A stretch of 12,884 bases of DNA from Cardiobacteriales bacterium (GTDB lineage Bacteria > Pseudomonadota > Gammaproteobacteria > Cardiobacteriales > Wohlfahrtiimonadaceae): the NCBI GenBank assembly GCA_030150565.1, contig JASLFR010000038.1, positions 1 to 12,884 of the forward strand, written 5' to 3'. A model generated the notes under the pieces. That model was not told where the DNA came from. It saw only the letters and a list, made by a program, of their open reading frames with translations, and made no database searches. Position numbers and translations under genes: made by a program. Below, piece after piece: positions 8,483 to 12,884 of this stretch. Each line of letters opens with the position of its first letter. The first letter of the stretch is position 1.

Positions 8483-8549
8483 ACGGCGCTATAAAATTGA
8501 GATTTTTGGAGCTATTTTATTCCACAAAAAGCAAGAGGAAGAGCGCATT

Positions 8550-9668
8550 ATGGAGAGCAATACAGAGCGTCCTATTTGGGTTGTAAAAATTGGTAGTGCA
8601 ATGATTACCGATGATGGAAAAGGGGTGCATCAACCACGTATTAACCATTGGTGTAGTCAGATTGTTGAGATGCAAAAGCGGGGGATTGATGTTGTTCTTG
8701 TCTCTTCAGGTGCCGTTGCGGAAGGGATGAAGCGTTTGGGATTGGAGGCGCGCCCCCGTCTATTGAGTGAGGTACAGGCGGCAGCAAGTATTGGACAATC
8801 GAGCCTTGTCGATGCGTGGAAGCGGGGTTTTCAGCAGTATGAAGTGAATGTGGGGCAGATTCTGTTAACGCATGAAGATGCGGCAGATCGTAAGCGTTAT
8901 CTCAATATTAAAGCGACAATCGAGACGCTCCTCTCTTTTGGGGCGGTGCCAGTGATCAATGAGAATGATACTACTTCGTATGATGAGATCTGTTTTGGCG
9001 ATAATGATACGCTCGGCGCACTGGTCGCAAATCTTATCGATGCGGATCACTATGTAATTTTAACCGATCAGTTAGGGGTATTTGATAGTGATCCTCGCCA
9101 CAATCCTGATGCAAAATTGATTCATGAAGCGGATGCTTTTGATGATCGTCTTCTAGGTGTTGCCTCTTCTGAAGGAGGGGCACTTGGAAAGGGGGGGATG
9201 TATACCAAAGTGAAAGCGGCGCAAGTGGCGGCAAAATCGGGAACGATTACCCATATTGCAAAAGGGGATCGGGAGAATGTTCTGCTTGAACTCTCCTCAG
9301 GTGAGCAGGTGGGAACGAAGCTTAATCCCTCTAAATGTAAAGTGGCTGCTAAGAAGCGCTGGATGTTATCCCATACCCATTTTGATGGGGCACTCATTTT
9401 AGATGATGGGGCGGTAAAAGCGTTATTAGAATCACAAACAAGTCTGCTCCCCATCGGTTTAACAGGGCTGCGCGGCACTTTTGATCGGGGCGATTTGGTG
9501 GTGTGTGAAGATCAAAAAGGGCGTGAGATTGGTCGGGGTATTGTTAACTATAACCACCATGAAGTGCAGCAGATTTTAGGGAAAAATTCGGAAGAGATAC
9601 GGGAGATTTTAGGCTTTGTGATCTCTGATGAGGTAATTAATCGTAATAATTGGATTGAAAAACAGTAG
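8550..9668 (+). CDS. proB: Glutamate 5-kinase
   Basis: Phosphorylates glutamate to gamma-glutamyl phosphate, the first and usually proline-inhibited step of proline synthesis. The 372 residues (E. coli 367) comprise an N-terminal amino-acid-kinase domain (about 1-260) and a C-terminal PUA domain (about 275-370), so the architecture is complete. Visible motifs are VVKIGS with K13, VLVSSGAVAEG, the substrate loop NEND at 137-140, GDND with N152 and D153, LTDQLGVF, and GKGGMYTK with K220 (E. coli K217). The last motif has lysine where E. coli has threonine (GTGGM). The start has AAGAGGAA ten bases upstream. proA is not adjacent. secA follows in the same direction after 153 bases, with no terminator hairpin between them. 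Confidence 0.96.
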   Translation: MESNTERPIWVVKIGSAMITDDGKGVHQPRINHWCSQIVEMQKRGIDVVLVSSGAVAEGMKRLGLEARPRLLSEVQAAASIGQSSLVDAWKRGFQQYEVNVGQILLTHEDAADRKRYLNIKATIETLLSFGAVPVINENDTTSYDEICFGDNDTLGALVANLIDADHYVILTDQLGVFDSDPRHNPDAKLIHEADAFDDRLLGVASSEGGALGKGGMYTKVKAAQVAAKSGTITHIAKGDRENVLLELSSGEQVGTKLNPSKCKVAAKKRWMLSHTHFDGALILDDGAVKALLESQTSLLPIGLTGLRGTFDRGDLVVCEDQKGREIGRGIVNYNHHEVQQILGKNSEEIREILGFVISDEVINRNNWIEKQ

Positions 9669-9740
9669 ATTGATCTCCATTTATTCCCTCTTAGCCGTAC
9701 GATATCGAGCTCTTTTCTTAAATATTTTAGGCAAAATGGG

Positions 9741-9770
9741 TTATCGATTGCGGGGCGAATATTGTAGACT
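9741..9770 (+). promoter_or_regulatory. Weak candidate secA promoter
   Basis: TTATCG (9741-9746) and TAGACT (9765-9770) are 18 bases apart, with three and four consensus matches. The leader would be about 45 bases. Because no terminator separates proB from secA, secA may also be read from the proB promoter. Confidence 0.25.
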
Positions 9771-9821
9771 AAGCACAATTTTATCGATTCACTAACTACT
9801 TGAAAGAGTAAAAGGTAGCAA

Positions 9822-12455
9822 ATGATTACTGGTTTAATGAGAAAGATATTCGGTACGCGTAATGACCGCTTAATTAAAGAGAGCATGGCGGTTGTAAAGA
9901 AGATTAATGCGCTTGCCGATCAGATGAAGGCATTGACAGATGCCGAACTTCAGGCGCAGACAGAGCTTTTTAGAGCTCGTTTAGAGAAAGGGGAGACGCT
10001 TGATGATCTTCTACCAGAAGCATTTGCAACAATTCGTGAAGCGAGTACCCGTGTATTAGGAATGCGCCACTACGATGTGCAGTTGATCGGCGGAATTACG
10101 CTCCATAAAGGGCGAATTGCTGAGATGCGCACAGGGGAGGGGAAGACATTAGTTGCAACATCTGCTGTCTACCTCAACGCATTGACGGGCAAAGGGGTTC
10201 ATGTTGTAACGGTAAACGACTATCTTGCCCAGCGTGATGCTGAGTGGATGGGGAAGCTCTACCGCTTTTTAGGATTAACGGTGGGTGTTGTAGTTTCAGG
10301 GCAGAGCACGCAGGAGAAGTATGAGGCGTATCGCTGCGATATCTGTTACTGCACCAATAATGAGTTAGGGTTCGATTATCTTAGAGATAACATGGCGTTC
10401 TCTCTTGAAGATAAGGTGCAGCGCCCACTCTACTTTGCGGTGATTGATGAGGTGGACTCCATCTTAATTGATGAGGCGCGCACTCCTCTTATTATCTCAG
10501 GACCTGTTGAGGGCTCTGAAGAGCTTTATGCTGCGATTAATCGCCTTGTACCTGAATTGCAACGCCCAACACCTGATGGGGAGCCTGTTGATTTTGAGAT
10601 CAATGAGAAAGATCGCCAAGTGAGCCTTACAGAGGCAGGTCACGTGAAGATTGAGAAGCTCTTAATCGAAGCGGGCTTATTAACGGAAGGGGAGTCTCTC
10701 TACGATAGTCAAAACCTGAAGCTCTACCACCATCTAGATAATTGTCTGCGTGCCCATTACCTCTTTCAGCGAGATGTGGATTACATCATCAAAGATGGTG
10801 AGATTGTTATTGTTGATGAGCATACAGGGCGTACGCTTGCAGGGCGCCGCTGGTCAGATGGATTGCATCAAGCGATTGAAGTGAAAGAGAATGTAGAAGT
10901 TCAACCTGAAAATCAGACCCTTGCATCAATTACATTCCAAAACTATTTCCGAATCTATGAAAAACTCTCAGGAATGACGGGAACAGCAGATACTGAAGCG
11001 CCAGAATTTTTAGAGATTTATGGATTAGAGGTTGTGGTGATCCCCACCAATCGCCCCATTCAGCGAATCGATTATGGTGATCTTGTCTATCTTACGCCTA
11101 AGGAGAAGTATGATGCGATCATCGCAGAGGTGAAGGATTGTTACGATCGTGGGCAACCTGTCCTTGTAGGAACCGCTTCTGTTGAAGTCTCTGAGTTGAT
11201 TTCAGAGATGTTAACGGCTGAAAAAGTGCCTCATGAAGTTCTAAACGCAAAGCAGCATGAACGTGAAGCGTATATTGTAGGAGCTGCGGGGCGTCCTCAC
11301 GCAATTACCATCGCAACCAACATGGCAGGGCGTGGTACCGATATCGTGTTAGGTGGAAACTTTGATATGGAGTGGAAGCTCTATCAAGATAAACATCCTG
11401 ATGCGACTGAAGAGGATCGTAAAGCGCTCAAAGCTGAGTGGCAGAAGCGTCACGATCAAGTGCTTGAGCTTGGAGGATTACACATTATTGGAACGGAGCG
11501 CCACGAATCACGCCGTATCGATAATCAGTTACGAGGCCGTGCAGGGCGACAAGGGGATAAGGGTTCATCCCGCTTCTACCTCTCGTTGGAGGATAGCTTA
11601 ATGCGTATCTTCACAAGCCCCACAGCGTATAACATGATGAAGAGTCTGGGGATGGGGGATGGTCAGGCGATTGAGCATCGCTGGATTAGCCGCACGATTG
11701 AGAATGCACAGCGTAAAGTGGAAGGGCACAACTTCGAGATTCGTAAAAATCTACTCCAGTACGATGACGTTGCGAATGATCAACGCCGCGTAATCTATCA
11801 GCAGCGGGATGATATCTTAGCGGCAGATGATGTTTCAGGAGCGATTGAGCTTCTCAGAGGGGGAGTGCTTGAAGATTTAGTACATCAATATATTCCGCTT
11901 GAGTCCTTCCCAGAGCAGTGGGATGTTGAGGGCTTAATGGCGATCTTAGCGGAGGACTTCAATCTTGAGATCGATCTTAAGAAGATGATTGAAGAGAATG
12001 AAAATATCAGCGAAGAGGAGATTGTTGAAGCGGTTATTGATGCAAATCGTAAAGCGTATGAAGCGAAGCTCTCGCTGGTGGATCTTGAAGATTTCCGCCG
12101 TTTTGAGAAGGCGATTCTGCTACAGATTCTTGATGAGGAGTGGAAGGAGCATTTAGCGGCGATGGATTATCTCCGTCAAGGGATTCAACTTCGTGCCTAT
12201 GCGCAGCGTCGTCCTGAGCAGGAGTATAAGCGTGAATCGTTTGAGCTCTTTGAGGAGATGCTCGATCGGATCCACTACAAAACGGTCAGTTTCTTAAGTA
12301 AATTGAAGATCTCGCTTCCAGAGGTGGAGCAACCTCAAGCAACGCCTCCTGCTGTTGATGATGAAGAGGAGCGTTTTAGAAATGTGGGGCGCAATGAAGA
12401 GTGCCCTTGCGGATCGGGTAAACGTTATAAGCATTGTCACGGTGCATTGAAGTAG
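9822..12455 (+). CDS. secA: Preprotein translocase ATPase SecA
   Basis: The motor that drives unfolded preproteins through SecYEG at the inner membrane using ATP. The 877 residues (E. coli 901) form a complete protein. Walker A is MRTGEGKT with K108, and Walker B is VIDEVDSILIDEAR with D209 and E210, at the same numbers as E. coli. VNDYLAQRDAE, NYFRIYEKLSGMTGTA, TNMAGRGTDI, and the second-motor-domain arginines in RRIDNQLRGRAGRQGD follow. The scaffold and wing regions are present (LLQYDDVANDQR, WKEHLAAMDYLRQGI). The C-terminal zinc finger has C861, C863, C872 and H873, the usual SecB and lipid contact. The linker before it is shorter than in E. coli, which explains the length. AAGG six bases before the ATG supports the start, and the N-terminus aligns exactly with E. 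coli. No secM gene precedes it. An odd point is three cysteines, C172, C175 and C177. Confidence 0.98.
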   Translation: MITGLMRKIFGTRNDRLIKESMAVVKKINALADQMKALTDAELQAQTELFRARLEKGETLDDLLPEAFATIREASTRVLGMRHYDVQLIGGITLHKGRIAEMRTGEGKTLVATSAVYLNALTGKGVHVVTVNDYLAQRDAEWMGKLYRFLGLTVGVVVSGQSTQEKYEAYRCDICYCTNNELGFDYLRDNMAFSLEDKVQRPLYFAVIDEVDSILIDEARTPLIISGPVEGSEELYAAINRLVPELQRPTPDGEPVDFEINEKDRQVSLTEAGHVKIEKLLIEAGLLTEGESLYDSQNLKLYHHLDNCLRAHYLFQRDVDYIIKDGEIVIVDEHTGRTLAGRRWSDGLHQAIEVKENVEVQPENQTLASITFQNYFRIYEKLSGMTGTADTEAPEFLEIYGLEVVVIPTNRPIQRIDYGDLVYLTPKEKYDAIIAEVKDCYDRGQPVLVGTASVEVSELISEMLTAEKVPHEVLNAKQHEREAYIVGAAGRPHAITIATNMAGRGTDIVLGGNFDMEWKLYQDKHPDATEEDRKALKAEWQKRHDQVLELGGLHIIGTERHESRRIDNQLRGRAGRQGDKGSSRFYLSLEDSLMRIFTSPTAYNMMKSLGMGDGQAIEHRWISRTIENAQRKVEGHNFEIRKNLLQYDDVANDQRRVIYQQRDDILAADDVSGAIELLRGGVLEDLVHQYIPLESFPEQWDVEGLMAILAEDFNLEIDLKKMIEENENISEEEIVEAVIDANRKAYEAKLSLVDLEDFRRFEKAILLQILDEEWKEHLAAMDYLRQGIQLRAYAQRRPEQEYKRESFELFEEMLDRIHYKTVSFLSKLKISLPEVEQPQATPPAVDDEEERFRNVGRNEECPCGSGKRYKHCHGALK

Positions 12456-12480
12456 GAGTTTAATCTTCAATAAATGAGAG

Positions 12481-12507
12481 AAGCCACGTTGAAACGTGGC
12501 TTTTTTT
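12481..12507 (+). terminator. Intrinsic terminator of secA
   Basis: AAGCCACGT, a TGAA loop and ACGTGGCTT form a perfect nine-base stem (12481-12502). The T residues continue to 12507, seven in a row. It lies 25 bases after the secA stop codon. On the opposite strand the stem is followed by TCTC rather than a T-run, so it should serve the convergent acetyltransferase gene poorly. Confidence 0.9.
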
Positions 12508-12523
12508 ATGATTACTTATTTAT

Positions 12524-12884
12524 CTATTTTAGCGCTTTAAGGTAAACAAACACCTCACCATAGAGCCCCTCACATCTCCTTTTTGTGTCGATATAACCAC
12601 ACTTCTCATAGAGGCGTTGGGCTGGAATATTGGCGTGATTCACCACTAAAAGAATGTGGCTCTTTTGGGGGTAATTCTCTTTTGCAAAATGGTCGAGGGC
12701 GAGCATAGTGATTTTAGCGTATTGTCGATTACGGAAACGGCGATCGATGGAGAAGGCTCGAAAGAGAAGATGCTCCGCTTCCCCCCCATATTCACGCTTT
12801 GCACCAACAGTATCGAGGCAGAAGAAACCGATCAGCTCCTCCTCAACTTTCACCATGACAAGCTCATTCCCTTCAAGATTTCCC
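12524..12884 (-). CDS. GNAT-family N-acetyltransferase, N-terminus cut off by window edge
   Basis: The C-terminal 120 or so residues of a protein that resembles GNAT acetyltransferases, which transfer an acetyl group from acetyl-CoA to an amine. An ATG at 12856 would give a 110-residue protein, but the frame stays open to the window edge (ELVMVKVEEELIGFF). That ATG falls in the middle of the beta strand that normally precedes motif A, so it is probably internal. The strand ELIGFFCLD, then LLFRAFSIDRRFRNRQYAK (motif A) and VNHANIPAQRLYEKCGYIDT (motif B) follow the family order. Motif A normally reads Q/R-x-x-G-x-G/A; here it is RNRQYA, with glutamine in the glycine position. The substrate cannot be told from the sequence. 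The gene is convergent with secA. Confidence 0.8.
   Translation of the reverse strand, partial: GNLEGNELVMVKVEEELIGFFCLDTVGAKREYGGEAEHLLFRAFSIDRRFRNRQYAKITMLALDHFAKENYPQKSHILLVVNHANIPAQRLYEKCGYIDTKRRCEGLYGEVFVYLKALK

Noticed and set aside
8518..8527. TTATTCCACA, resembling a DnaA box
   Set aside because: It has one base too many compared with TTATNCACA and it stands alone, so it is not evidence of an origin.
9736..9795. 19-codon open frame before secA, considered as a secM-like leader peptide
   Set aside because: It is far shorter than SecM, has no signal sequence or arrest motif, and overlaps the weak secA promoter candidate.
12854..12856. ATG as the true start of the acetyltransferase
   Set aside because: The frame is open upstream to the window edge and the ATG falls within the fold, so the gene is more likely cut by the window than 110 residues long.

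Overview
The window reads as a housekeeping and biosynthetic stretch of a bacterial chromosome. DnaE, AlaS, LeuC, LeuD, ProB and SecA all resemble gammaproteobacterial proteins, with nearly collinear E. coli-like motif spacing. By eye the base composition is moderate, close to 50% GC. A lineage such as Cardiobacteriales is possible, but that is only an impression. I see no integrase, transposase, CRISPR array, rRNA, tRNA or phage gene.

Left block, all on the minus strand (transcribed right to left). leuC and leuD (8369-6280) encode the two subunits of 3-isopropylmalate dehydratase and end in an intrinsic terminator. alaS (6160-3551) follows and also has its own terminator. Then come a gene for an unrecognised seven-helix membrane protein (3471-2707) and dnaE, the replicative DNA polymerase III alpha subunit. 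dnaE starts at 2667 and runs off the left edge after 889 codons. A good extended -10 element over the stop codon of the membrane-protein gene suggests that dnaE has its own promoter.

Right block. A 168-base (or slightly longer) divergent region separates leuC from proB (glutamate 5-kinase, plus strand). secA (the preprotein translocase ATPase) follows in the same direction after 153 bases and ends in a strong intrinsic terminator. A convergent, partial GNAT-family acetyltransferase gene on the minus strand runs off the right edge.

The genes do not form one pathway. They are neighbouring transcription units for replication, translation, leucine synthesis, proline synthesis and protein export. 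Only leuC and leuD make a clear functional pair, and their usual partners leuA and leuB are not in the window.

I found no convincing undescribed system. The points worth a second look are modest: the unknown membrane protein between alaS and dnaE, an inverted repeat over the predicted leuC promoter, a cysteine cluster in the SecA motor domain, and a GNAT protein whose acetyl-CoA loop lacks its usual glycine.
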